Assembly (NCBI GenBank): GCA_036925085.1
Contig: JAUPFP010000038.1
Span: 976,001-1,040,000, forward strand
DNA: 64,000 nucleotides
Direction of reading: 5' to 3'
Source of the DNA: Brachycybe producta
Taxonomy: Eukaryota; Arthropoda; Diplopoda; Playtdesmida; Andrognathidae
Shown: positions 24,851 to 36,349 of the stretch, piece by piece
How positions within the stretch are numbered: position 1 is the stretch's first letter
Layout: each line of letters opens with the position of its first letter
Notes under the pieces: model-generated
What the model was told of the DNA's origin: nothing
Seen by the model: only the letters and a program-made list of their open reading frames with translations
The model's database searches: none
Translations under genes and position numbers: made by a program

Positions 24851-25833
24851 TTGAACCTTCAGTATATAAAATCGTCCTCATCGTTGCGCAGTCAAACACA
24901 ATTTCTGGATCCCTATAGCGCAATTATAATACAGTACACTGAGTATAGTCCCCACACTCTCTTTTAATATCAAAACGAAAAGAATGTCATTTAGAGTATA
25001 TCATCTCATCCTTTTCATCCACAACCCCTCCCCCTTCATCCTCCTTCGTCCTACTTTTTCTTCAAGAAAAACCCCCTGCGGAAAGTTAATTCCTTAACAA
25101 AGATCATGAAGATGCTGAGATTTTACCATAAACATCCCAACTTCTAAATGAAAAAAAAAGTACAAGAAACAGAGATGGAAGGTTGAGGAGGAATAAGGCG
25201 GGGAAAAAATTCTTCAAAGAGATGTGTTTTAGGGATAACAAAAACAGAAAAGAGATTTTGAGAAAGAAAGAGAGAGAGGGAAGACATTCTAGTCTTTAAA
25301 AAAAATAACCTACAGTTCCCTCATTTTGTTCCAAAAGCATATCTTTTGAAAGCGCAAACGAGGGGGAAAGAAGGAACGGGTGGTGGGAAAACCCCTCCCC
25401 TCAACCTCAGTCTCTGTCTTTCCCCAAACAAATTCTCATTTCTACCCCTATATAATATTATGTGTCTCTTGGTTTCATTTTTTTTTCTACTGTTCTTTTT
25501 TTTCTTCGCAACTTAAACCTTACCTCTCTCTCTCTCTCTCCATCCTCCATCACTAAATCCCTAGAAAAAAATCCCTATCATCATCATCCTCATCATCTCC
25601 ATGACAACAATCAAATGTCATTGGGGAACAACAGAAAAATATAAAAAAACCTTAAAGGGGAGGATAAACGTAGAAGACTAGAGTAAAAAAAAAACAGTTC
25701 AGAAAAATAAGAGGAGGAGGAGGAGGAAGAGGACATCAAAAGTCTCGTAGATATGTGATTTTAACGTGATTTTTATGTCAATGGACCTGAGAAACATACG
25801 AGCAGTAGTTGTAGTAGATTTCAAATGAGGAAC

Positions 25834-26237
25834 TTAGAAGACAAGAGGAATAGGTAACAAAAGTAATGCTTTGAGTTCAAATTGAGTTCAAAGTAAGAGA
25901 CCCTTCCATAGACATCAATGTTATAGTTCAACATTTTGACACGCTATAAGGTGATATAAAGTTATACGGAACGTAACCGTCACTGTCAAAATAGTATAGG
26001 CCTACAATGTATTTTATAGGACATTGACGTTCCCCGTAAATGTGAACGATACCTTATTATAAAATACATTGTACAGTATAATATTTTGACAGTGACATTA
26101 TCCACCTATAAAAAACAGCAATAATTTGCTAACTTTTTTCATTTATTCCAACAAAAATTCTTTACCAATTCATTGAGAAAATTTGGTTACTTATTTCCAT
26201 TTTGATAAAAATGTCACTTATCCCTCTTGACTTTTAA
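25834..26237. mobile_element. MITE with CAAGAGGAATAGGTAACA ends, interrupted
   Basis: The left end TTAGAAGACAAGAGGAATAG matches the inverse of the right end, TTAAAAGTCAAGAGGGATAA. A second copy, 39078-39350, lacks the hairpin found here at 25945-26110. Confidence 0.75.
25945..26110. mobile_element. Nested hairpin MITE
   Basis: GTCACTGTCAAAATAGTATA and its inverse ending TATTTTGACAGTGAC form long arms, bounded by TATAAGGTG and CACCTATA. The 39078 copy of the host element is uninterrupted. Confidence 0.75.
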
Positions 26238-27032
26238 ACCCCTCAGAATAATAAGACATAAAAACATGAGAATGAAAACTGTTGTTGTGGGTTTTATTAA
26301 GGTAGGAAGGACCCTCTTAGATTACAAGGGAAATATATGCATCTTTTACATTTCAAAAGAGGTTTTTAAACTAACAAGATAGTAAAAAAACACATCACTG
26401 TTTTCTTCGCATTTTTATGTAGATTTTGATAACATCATCGTAAAATATATAAATGTGTTTGTATGTCGGTGGGTCCTGAGGACAACTTTCACATTTTGAG
26501 GCAATTTTCTGGCGTCTTTTTCTTTTTTTTTAACAAACTAAATAGCAACTTCAAAGCAAACAGACATATTATACACTGAAAAAAGGCTTTTTTTTAAATA
26601 GTCTGATCACATCAATCTGACTGCAACAAGTTTTGATGTCATTTTACTAGACTTATTTTTATACGAGCCATCAAGTTAATAAGCAATCAAACTAATTTAA
26701 GACTTATTTTTAAAACTACAGTGAAATAACAAAATCTAGACAATTTGTAAAGGCCCCTCTCTTTTTTAAAAAAGTCAGAACATTTTTAATAAAAACAGCA
26801 ACATCGAATTTTCTTATCAAAAGTGTTTTTCGTCAAAAGTTTAACAAAAACACAACGTAAATGAGTAGATACATGATGATGATGATGAAGCTAAAAGTAT
26901 TTCCATGTTAATATTTTTCATTTAAAAAAATAAGCTTTTATCGCAATTTTTTGAAATTATTGATTTTCTTGGATTAAAAAAAAAGTCGTGAGCAAAAAAA
27001 AAGGTTATTTTTTTAAAGATAGCAAACATTCA

Positions 27033-27036
<4 letters not shown>

Positions 27037-27088
<52 letters not shown>
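27037..27088. repeat. (AG)n microsatellite
   Basis: About 52 bp of pure AG. Confidence 0.95.
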
Positions 27089-27091
<3 letters not shown>

Positions 27092-27284
27092 GAGGGAAAA
27101 ACCTTCAATTATCGGCATTGACTTTTCTAGTTTTCTTTTAGTTTTGTAAAAAGTTAAAAACCCAAGTAATATATTGATTTAAGATGATTTGTAAACAGCT
27201 GATATAATCGAACTCTTGAACAGTTCGCAAAAAAAAACCTAAGTTCAGTTGAAACTTTTTCATTTTTCAACATAAAAAATATTA

Positions 27285-27662
27285 TTAAGGTGGCCCCTTA
27301 AAAGTGTCAACATTTCTCACACTCGTTGATTATATTTCCTGTCTTTCAGGTGCAGAATAAAAAGAAACTAGAAAGTGTTACAGAAACTAGAATGATAGCT
27401 TAAATCAGCTCATCATTTTCATATTGATATCTTTCAAAATAAGCTTTTTATGTGAATTTAAAAATGATTCAACTTTGAACAGTATTTTTTTTTAATTTTT
27501 GTTTATAAAAAGTTTATTTTAAAAGATATGAACATAAAAATTTTCTTAACTGATTCAGTTACCCATCTAGTTTCTAAATGACTTTCAACTTTTTTCTTAA
27601 CTTCGTTATTGAAATACTTTAATCAAGAGTCCGAGTGACGTGTGTGTATCTTAAATTAAACT
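27285..27662. mobile_element. Family A MITE, near full length
   Basis: From TTAAGGTGGCCCCTTAAAAG, through CTGTCTTTCAGGTGCAGAAT and GATATCTTTCAAAATAAGC, to mirrored TTATTTTAAAAGATATGAAC and CATCTAGTTTCTAAATGAC. Confidence 0.8.
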
Positions 27663-27710
27663 TTTATTAACTTAAATTAACTTTTTTCTTGTTGAACATC
27701 AAGCAGAGTA

Positions 27711-27867
27711 AGAAGGCTCTTAAAACATTTAATTTGTCCGTGTTGTGCTAGACGGCGCTACCGTTTCGCCAAAGAAATACATTGTAATTCCGTCAATGTA
27801 TTTCTATAGCGGGATGGTGGCGCCGTCTATCATTACATGGACAAATTAGATGTTTTAAGAGCCTTCT
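27711..27867. mobile_element. 157 bp hairpin MITE with TA target sites
   Basis: AGAAGGCTCTTAAAACATTT and its inverse are the ends. AGACGGCGC..AAATACATTG pairs around a TAATTCCGT loop. TA flanks both sides, as for mariner-type MITEs. Confidence 0.85.
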
Positions 27868-28689
27868 TAAGTGCTGACACGAATCCATATCGCACCACAA
27901 CGAGAGTTTTGGACGTGGAGGCTAGCAATTAAGCCCAATTAGGGAATTACATTAAATAATTAAAGAGTACCAAAGAGACCTAATTAACATTATCCAACCC
28001 CAGTTGATTAAACAAATGGCTAATAGTAGGAGGAAATGTGATTTTCTCACATACCATCGAGGGAACTAGGATGAGGACCGAGGATGGCAGAGACAACATT
28101 ATTCTACTCCAACCCCCCACTGAATAGAAACATTGCTAGCCTCCTCCTCCCCACGTCGTCTTGCAATAAGGCATTGTATAAAATGCAACATCCATGAAGA
28201 CGATAGAAGAGTGAATCATAACTGATGAGCAACTTTTCAATTCAACTCAGTACCTGCAATCAGGGCGAGAGTCACGTGACAAGGGGGGGGGGGATAATTC
28301 TCAATCATAAAAGATTAGTGTTGTGAGTTGGGGAATATTCACAGTGGGAATTTTTTTCAAGGGAAGAAATTTATAAGGGAACATTCCTCAAAAAAAAGAA
28401 TTTCTTCCCAGTTTTTTTCGGGAGGAATTTATAAATAAAATTTCCAAAATAAGAAGTTCTTCAGCTTTCAGTGTTCAAGTCACTTAAATCTAATAAATTA
28501 CGTTTCCAGAAAGACAAATTGTCAGTTGTAAACAAACCAATTTAAAAATCTTCCTTCGTCAATAATTTAGAGAAGATATAATGAAGAAGTAAGTAGTTAA
28601 AAGAATACCATCGTGAAATGTTTACTATAAACACAGCATTATTTTTGTTTAGTGATAGAGTAATATGAATATTTTGCGTGCTCAGTTAT

Positions 28690-28895
28690 CAGACAGACAT
28701 TTAGAAATCGGGACGAACACAAGTTGGCTCCGACCTTTTTATGACGACCGGCAACTTCTAATTGGTTTGTTGTGTGGTTCGACGTTGAAAAAGGGCGGAG
28801 CATGTGACGTGAGACTACATAATCAACCAATTAGAAGTTGCCGGTCGTCATAAAGGCGGAGCCAACTTCTGTTTGTCCTGATTTCTAATTGCCTG
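28690..28895. mobile_element. Foldback MITE with GGCGGAGC motifs
   Basis: ATGACGACCGGCAACTTC at about 28740 is mirrored by GAAGTTGCCGGTCGTCAT near 28850. The ends CAGACAGACATTTAGAAATC and CAGGCAATTAGAAATC (inverse) pair. AGTTAT occurs just outside both ends. Family of 19952-20156. Confidence 0.8.
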
Positions 28896-29575
28896 TAGTT
28901 ATCAGAAAATTTCATTATAAGGTTTTACCACCCATTCAAAAAGGAGAGATTAATATTTGGAGGCCGCATTTAAATAAAAAGGACAACTTCCAACCACGAC
29001 TGAAACGAAAGAAAAAAAACTGTTTTTTGTGTTTTTCTTAAAGTAGAAAAAAAGTAGACACGGTGTCACAAGTTTTCTTCGTTTTTTTTTTGCTTTCTCC
29101 TCCATAAAAAACACGTTGCCAAACTAAATTATATAAAGTTTAAGTGCAAAAAAAAAACATCCACCGTCAAAAATGCTTCCGAAAATTACAAATGACGTGA
29201 AAAGTGTACGAATACTAAAAAATTCATGTTTAAAACTTTAGAGACGATAATACTCGAACGTTGTTGTTGCCAGTTTCATCGGTATTTCATTCTTCTTCTT
29301 TAAAAAAAACCCTTAAAAATCCCTCTTTTAGTCTTCCATCCGTATGAACCCCCTCACGAGTCACCACCAAACACATCCACCAAAAACTACATGAATTATA
29401 GATTAAAGTTTTTAGCTTAAATAAAAAGAAAGAAACGTTATTTCACTTTTTTTTTAAAAAAATTGCTACTTAAAAACATTGCACAAAGAAAAAAAAATCG
29501 AGGAAGAAAACTTAAACGTTTAAAAAAAAACCACCGTTCTAATGGGATGTTTCTATTGGGTTAAAATAAAAGGTG

Positions 29576-29674
29576 GAAATGAATTTTGATTGGGCATAAT
29601 TTTTAAAGAATGTCAATATTTGATATGACATTCTTTAAAAATTGGTCCGATCAAAAATCACTTTCAATCACATG
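29576..29674. repeat. Hairpin, about 100 bp
   Basis: TTTTTAAAGAATGTCA and TGACATTCTTTAAAAA pair around a 9-12 nt loop, and outer ATTTTGAT/ATCAAAAAT arms continue. Confidence 0.8.
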
Positions 29675-29823
29675 ATTTTAATTTAAAAAAAAAATAAATC
29701 TTATGTTTTTTTATAAACAAATTGAAAATTAAAAATGTTTTAATTCTGACGTAAAGAAAGTTCATAGTAAATCAAGTTATAAAATTTTTTCGCTTTTTCC
29801 AGTTCACCATTCAAAACAAAATT

Positions 29824-30121
29824 AATGTGGTTTTAAAGTGTAACTGCCTCTCTTGAACTCTGATTATTCTATAATTCAGGTGCGAAAAGAAACAACTTGA
29901 AAGTGATTTAGAAATTAGAAGGGTTAACTCAATCACTTACGGGTATTTTCATGTTGGCATCTTTGAAAATAAACTATATGTGTGAGTTTGAAAATGGCCC
30001 AACTTTAAGCAGACGGTATTTTTTTGTCTCTGAAAAGTTTATTTTGAAAGACATGAACATGCCCTTAAGTGATTGGATTACCTTCTAGTTTCTAAAACAG
30101 CTATTCACAAACCATCTTAAA
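29824..30121. mobile_element. Family A MITE, near full length
   Basis: Starts ATGTGGTTTTAAAGTGTAAC, has GAACTCTGATTATTCT and GGGTTAACTCAATCACTTA, and ends ACCTTCTAGTTTCTAAAAC before ACCATCTTAA. Confidence 0.8.
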
Positions 30122-30746
30122 GTTTAATTGTAATGTGATCAGTTTTTCTCTAAGAATTTTTTAAATAAATTAAAAAGAAATCCGTTATTTTAATCTAAAT
30201 TAAAAATCCATTGAATGTTTTCTCACCCTGTACATTCATCGTAATTGCACGAATTCATTAATTTTCATATACTTTTTTAGGTAATAACGTTTCGGTTTGA
30301 ACAATCCGCATTGTGACGTCAAGATGGTACATACACAATCAATAAAACCACAGACACACGCGTGCGCGCGCGGCAGACTGCATTACAATTTACATGAACT
30401 TCAAATATATAATCGTAGAGAATGTAGCTATCACACAAAATCAGCTATTTATTGTACTAAATGTAAAATCTAGTCTCCACCTCCTCCGCCACACGTCAGA
30501 AGTGCGCAACAATGTGAAAGAGGATAGGCTCCGTACACTCGGAGGCTAGCAGTAGGCCAAATATAGCTGATTAGCTCTCTTCCAAATATTGTAGTTTCAA
30601 CATCATTAACAAGAAAAGGAACCTCGTTGTCGGTCCCAAATGGTCAAATGGCACTATGACATTATTGGCAACATGCCCAGTTAGAAACTATTCCTAGCAA
30701 CGGAGACCACACCACCATCAATATCATCAACCCTATGAACACACAC

Positions 30747-31059
30747 TAATACCTTGTACACACACACACACACACACATGAGTTAAATGAATTCAAATTA
30801 AATGTGTTTAGGTGAATTATGCGGAATCCAGTTAAGGAGATGAACACCAAATAAAAATTTACTTTATTATTATTTTAAAATTAAAACACTAAATCAATAT
30901 TTTGTCAATAGTTTATATATAAGATATTTAAGTATTAACTCAATATTTTCAGATTATTAACTGAATAAATTGAATTCGGCATATTGTTTGTTTGACCTTC
31001 ACGGGGCTCTGTAGAACACGTTTATTATTTAAATTATCAGATGTGTGTACTAGGTATTA
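30747..31059. mobile_element. MITE with TAATACCTTGTACACAC ends
   Basis: The left end TAATACCTTGTACACAC and right end GTGTGTACTAGGTATTA are inverted. A (CA)n run of about 20 bp lies just inside the left end. TA target sites are possible. Confidence 0.65.
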
Positions 31060-32391
31060 GCGAATTAACTATTTTTAGAATCTTACAAAGAAAAATACCT
31101 TTAAAGAGACATCTGAATTAGCTTTTGCTTTAACTTTTTAAAACATATTCTCTAAACATACTCTTAAAAGCTTCTCTTCATCACGAAAATATACCATAAT
31201 AATTGAATTTCTTTACAGGTGCGCTGGCAGACAATGCAACACCAAAAATTCTTTGCACGTCAACCTTGAAAGAGCGACATTGAGTGAAATACAATCACAC
31301 TCATAGGCAAGTCTGCAAGACAACAGTGTCTTCATTTTATATGTACAAATACAATGCACGATTGACAAACGTCAGAAACATCATCATTAGAGTAGTCTTG
31401 GTGTTTTTATTCTACGTGAAATGAGAAAAGATCTATTTTGAAAAGTAATTAAATTACTTTGAGAAAAATGGGTAACTGTAAATAATTTCTTTTTAAAATT
31501 TCTTAATTGAAATTCATTACTTATAAAAGTAATTTATCCTAACATTGCACTCTCTCACTCAATTTCGCTCGAACTTACTGAAACCGGGCTCAAACTACTC
31601 TTTTATTTCTCTTTTTCTCTCTTTCTCTCTCTCTGATGATGATGATGATGATGATATAGGAGTAATAAACATCGTCAAAATGTAACATGATATTAATTTT
31701 ATTTTATATGCAAGATTCCCTTGATAATTAACGAACTTAATGAACCACATGAAAATACATAATCATATTTCTTAACGAAATTAATTCATTTATCCGTGTG
31801 AGGAGACAGCTTGAACCTTACACAAATACAAAGGTCAACTTCACTGTCGTTTTTCACAATTTGTAAGAAATCGAAACCCAGCCCATTTTGGAGTTAGATT
31901 TTGGGCTGGAATTATGCAAAAGTTCATAAGGCCCTCGAGGCCCACACAAAGCCCATCACCGGCCTACGAGCTTCATGAAGGTCTTTTTTTTTAGAATTTC
32001 TTTACATTGCAAAAATATATATAAATTTTGATAATTTTTATTTCTTGAAATTAAAATCCTACCAATAACTTTAGTAGAAAAAAAACATTACGACTATTGA
32101 GAAAATGATTGTGAGCCATTTTTTAAAAAGCAAAAGTCGCAACGAACAACAACACATCACAAAGTTTGACAGTTGTATTATTTTTTAAGAGATAGATATG
32201 TACAAATAAAATTATTAAAATGTGTATCGATCCGTATCTCACCCCCCCCCCCCTCCCTCCCTCGTTCCTAATGCCCTTTAGCCTAATCCCATCACACACA
32301 CAACACACTCACACGTGAAATCTTTTCAGTTTTGTGATAAGCGTGATTCTTATTTATCATTTTCTAAAGGAATCATTGATTATAGTAGAGA

Positions 32392-32394
<3 letters not shown>

Positions 32395-32453
<59 letters not shown>
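32395..32453. repeat. (TG)n(AG)n compound microsatellite
   Basis: About 37 bp of TG run directly into about 22 bp of AG. Confidence 0.95.
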
Positions 32454-32454
<1 letters not shown>

Positions 32455-32776
32455 AGATGCAGAAATAGAAAAAGAAACGAACGATGAGAAATAAAAAAAA
32501 TAAGGTTACCGGCAATGATAAAGCAAAGTTTGGAATAAAATTATATTAACATAAAACCAGATATACTGTAGTTAAGTACAGTATGTTGTGTGCGCACTCT
32601 CTCTCTCTCTCCATCTATCTTTTTACCTTTTGCAACATTTGATAAAAGCATAAAAGTTAAAGGTGACGTCATTTGTTGTATCGATTTCACAACAGTTATT
32701 TGATTGATTTACCAATTTTTTTTACCACTTTTCGACGCGTTTTATCGCCCAAAACCGAGCACTTTTTAGTTTTCTG

Positions 32777-32886
32777 AGGTAGTTGTAATGTGGTCCAAAT
32801 GTATCTTGTGTGCCAAGGGCCGAAATGGTTGGTTTTGACGACTACCTGATTTCATTTTGTAGTTGAAAGGTGGTCCGTGTATGCGT
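32777..32886. mobile_element. GACCAC-family element, partial
   Basis: TGATTTCATTTTGTAGTTG, then GTGGTCCGTGTATG, and an upstream GTGGTCCAAATG match the 16353-16526 element. The left end is missing. Confidence 0.55.
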
Positions 32887-32904
32887 TTCAATTATCTCTT
32901 TAAA

Positions 32905-33296
32905 GCTGATGCTACAGGTAGCAACACTCAAGCAACAATAATACTAGTTGTAGCAACAGTAGTTGTTGCATGCAACACCACTGATACATGTTGCAGCGTT
33001 CATGAAACTTAGATGAAAGCAACCACCAATGAAACAAAGAGGTTGTGAGCTTTGCAAAGACTGTAGGACATTTTGTTTCGTCTCCCTCTTCTTCATCAGT
33101 TGTAAATTTGAAATAGTCATGTGATTATTCAAGCCGTTATTATTGGCTGTTGGCTGAAATGGTTGTTCGAAAATAGAACCAAGTTCTATTTGAAAATTCT
33201 GTTGCTTTGAATCTGTGAGCAACAATTCGGGTTTTCATGAAACAATACGGCTATGTTGCTCTTAAGTTGCTCAATTGTTGCTACGTGTCGCAACGG
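32905..33296. mobile_element. Foldback element with GTAGCAACA motifs
   Basis: CTACAGGTAGCAACACTCAAG pairs with the inverse of TTGAGCAATTG-side sequence ending TTGTTGCTACGTGTCGC. The interior carries several TTGTTGC and CATGAAAC motifs inverted about the centre. Confidence 0.65.
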
Positions 33297-33379
33297 CTTA
33301 ATATTTCTCCTCAAATTCGAGAAGCGTTCGAGAAACTTTATAATTATTTGTATGTTCGTTTGCTTGAAAATAATTCACA

Positions 33380-33459
33380 CCGCACGGGGATCGAACTCAT
33401 GACCAAGTTTGACCAACATTACGATGGTCTGAGACACTAACCACTACACCAGCAAGACA
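33380..33459 (-). mobile_element. tRNA-derived SINE head
   Basis: On the minus strand GCTGGTGTAGTGGTTAGTG fits a Pol III A box and GAGTTCGATCCCCGTGC a B box at tRNA-like spacing. It does not fold as a clean tRNA. A related B-box piece is at about 42880-42925. The body probably continues toward 33300. Confidence 0.7.
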
Positions 33460-33684
33460 AGAGCGGATTATGCTTAAGTTTTGTTTTTACTTTTTAGACG
33501 TCTTTTTATTTTGTATAAAAGCGAGTATCACAAAAAAAAACATGTTTTTGGTTTAATTTTCTTGTTCAAATTCAAATATAAAATAAACGATGTTTTTTTA
33601 AATTATAATTGTAATAATACTGTTTGTAAAAAAATAATTATATAATAAAATATATAAGATAAGATGATAAAAAAATAAAACATT

Positions 33685-33762
33685 CAGAATTTTGAGAAAT
33701 ACATTTTTAATTAATTATAAAATATATTATAATTAATTAAAAATGTAATTCTCAAAATTCTG
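33685..33762. repeat. AT-rich near-perfect hairpin, 78 bp
   Basis: CAGAATTTTGAGAAATACA pairs with its near inverse TGTAATTCTCAAAATTCTG, and the stem continues through TTTTTAATTAATTATAA to the centre. Confidence 0.85.
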
Positions 33763-35033
33763 ACTCTTAAAAAATCTTTTATTTTTCTTGATATACTTCT
33801 GTACTGTATACAGACACTTTGAATAACTGTTGCGATTTCAAATAATAATAACCACAATTGATTTATTTCAAAACGTCACAATTTAAGAAACGCACAAAAG
33901 TACAAATGTTATAAAAACGATCTAAAACGATCACATCAAAAATATAATTAAAATAAACTACCAATAAAACTAAAGTCTTCTATTTTTTAAAAAAAATCGA
34001 CGTTTTGACAGAATCAAAAGATTGACATTTGCAGCTTTTATTATTTATTAAAATATATATAAAAAACGGGAAAAGAGAAAAAAAAAATCGAATTTTTTCC
34101 TTCAATTTTTTCATCTTTTTCTCATCAAAAGATACAACCCGTGAGCCAAAATGTGGCTCCTAAGGTGGCCCCCTAAGGCAAACCCATCAAGCCTCTCCCG
34201 CATTTTAAAATCAAATATTCTCACAACTATCTTTCCTACTCTCTCCCTCATCCCTCACCTAAGGATAGAACCGTATTTGTAATGTCGCCCTTAGGAAGAT
34301 AAAAAAAAGATAGTTGACAATTTTCTGTCATGATAAAACGTAAAATACATAGTTAAAAAACGATATGAAAAAAAAAAACGGAATTCGGAAATATACGGGA
34401 GGAAAAGGGGGAGAAAGGAAAAAGGGAGGAGGTGGTCTTAAGTTGTCTTACACATGTGACGCCAAGACACCGGAATAAGAAAATGTCGACGATGACAAGA
34501 AAATTGGAATTTTAAGCACTTTTCAAATCTGCAGCATAAATAATATATAATATATATGTTTCATCCTCCCCCTCCCCGTTTTTCTTCTCTCTTTTCTTAG
34601 AAAAATATTGTTTCAACAAAAAAAATGGAATCAAATATTATGAAATCACTTCTATTTGAATATAAAAGATGCAAAAATAAAAAACTAGGAGAGGCTCCAA
34701 GAGGAAAGGGGGGAGGGGAGGGGAGGAAATTTTTTTCATTGATCGTAAAAAAATCTATTCATGAAAATCATTGAAAGAAAATGTTGCCTCAGCAACTTGT
34801 AAATAAAAAGAATTTAGGGCAACTATTTGCTCTACGCACCAAAATTTTCTACAACAAAAATAGAAGCAACTAACATAGGTAATTGTATAGTCGCCAATTA
34901 ACGAATCACGTCATCAGAAAGTGATAGTTAAGTAACGATTAATACCGTGTTTAGCACCAAGAAGAACAAAATTTTATAGTCGCTATTATTAAGCTTCACC
35001 GATTTTCACCCATTTGGAGAATAAATAAGTTTA

Positions 35034-35350
35034 TTAAGATGATTTTAAAGTGTAAACCCCTCTCGAACTCTGATTATTCTGTTTTTCAAGTGCAAAATGA
35101 AGAGAAACTTGACTTTGTTTTAGAAACTAGAAGAGTAGCTTCAAGGGTATTGTTATTTCTTTCAAAATATACCCGTTTTATGTCAAGTTCTATAAAACAG
35201 TTTATTTTAAAAGATGTCAACATGAAAAATAAGCTTAAGTGATTCAGTTACACTTCTAGTTTCTAAAACACTTTCAAAGTTTCTCTTAATTTTGCTCTTC
35301 TGAAAGACAGACTAATCAAGAATTCGAAAATCAGCTGCTCATTGACCATT
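35034..35350. mobile_element. Family A MITE, near full length
   Basis: Starts TTAAGATGATTTTAAAGTG and has CTCGAACTCTGATTATTC, GTTTTAGAAACTAGAAGAG and CTTCTAGTTTCTAAAACAC. It is immediately followed by another family A copy. Confidence 0.8.
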
Positions 35351-35491
35351 TTAAGGTGGTTTTGTTTTAAGTGTAAACGTCCCTCCGAACTCTGATTATT
35401 CTGTCTTTCGTGAACAAAATGAAGAAAAAACTAAAAAGTGTTTTAGAAACTAGAAGCGTAGCTCAATCACACTTCAGGGTATTTTCATTAA
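35351..35491. mobile_element. Family A MITE, left half
   Basis: TTAAGGTGGTTTTGTTTTAAG, then TCCGAACTCTGATTATTCTG, then GTTTTAGAAACTAGAAGCG, stopping at GGGTATTTTCATTA. The right arm is absent. Confidence 0.75.
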
Positions 35492-36349
35492 TAGTAATAA
35501 TTTCATAATAGATTTTCTCATATGAAACTAACTTTCATAAATGATATTAAATTAATGAACACAAACAGTTGCCATTACTGTATGTGTGTACTAATAGTTG
35601 TCTGTTTCATCTGAGTGTTTTATTTGTGTGCGTGTGTCAATCCACTTTTCAGTTAAAAAGTGTCACTTTTTTTGGCACAAAATGCACACACAATTTAAGT
35701 GTGTATGCAGTGATTGCCCACTTCCAAAACAGCAAGGGGCTTATACGCGACCTCATCATTTTTTTTTTTCATAGAAAACCCTCTCTTTAGAAAGATTTAC
35801 ACATTCAAAACGTGTCTAAGTTTAAATGGCTAAACAATGATTATGACAAGGTGTGATACAGAATATAAACAAGCGAATAATCAAAGTGATTAGTTGAATG
35901 AAAGAGAGAAAAGGATGAAAGGTTTTAAGAGTTCAAGTATGAGAGACCACCACCTTACTCACCCACTTTTCTATCTGTTTATAGATATAATATTATAAAT
36001 GGGAGATTCACACAAGAGGAGAGAAGGGAGAGAAAAAAACCCCTATTGTTAATTAACGTTTGATCACGAAAGAAGATTCTTTCGAGCAAACAACGGAAAA
36101 ATAAATATATATAAAAAAAATCCACCCGCTGCAACTTGAAATCAAACAAGGGGGGGGGGGAAGAAAAAGATGAGGAGGAGGAAGGAATAGGTCAGATTAG
36201 GCAGGTTACAATGGTGGAAAAAGATGGAGGCAACAGCTGTGTATCTGTCTGTGTTTGTGTGTAAATAACAATCGATGCAACTACTATTACAGAAGGAGGG
36301 TAAAAATGGGGAATGTCGCCTCCCACACACACACACACATACATACATA

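Larger units (their letters stand above)
24851..27284. other. Intergenic
   Basis: Besides the listed elements, 24851-25833 and 26238-27036 hold polypurine and TC patches, including 25519-25540 and a GGAGGA run at 25713. The rest is unassigned. Confidence 0.55.
27868..33684. other. Intergenic
   Basis: 27868-28689, 28896-29575, 30122-30746, 31060-32394 and 32454-32776 show no gene. Notable only: a run of G at 28285, (CG)-rich GCGTGCGCGCGC at 30361, (GAT)n at 31636-31655 and a C-run at 32241. Confidence 0.6.
33763..36347. other. Intergenic
   Basis: 33763-35033 and 35492-36347 are AT-rich with polypurine patches (34395-34430, 34690-34730) and (CA)n/(CATA)n at 36327-36350 abutting the mariner-like element. 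Confidence 0.6.

Noticed and set aside
33380-33459. A functional tRNA gene
   Set aside because: The A and B boxes are present but no clean cloverleaf or acceptor stem forms. It is better explained as a SINE head.
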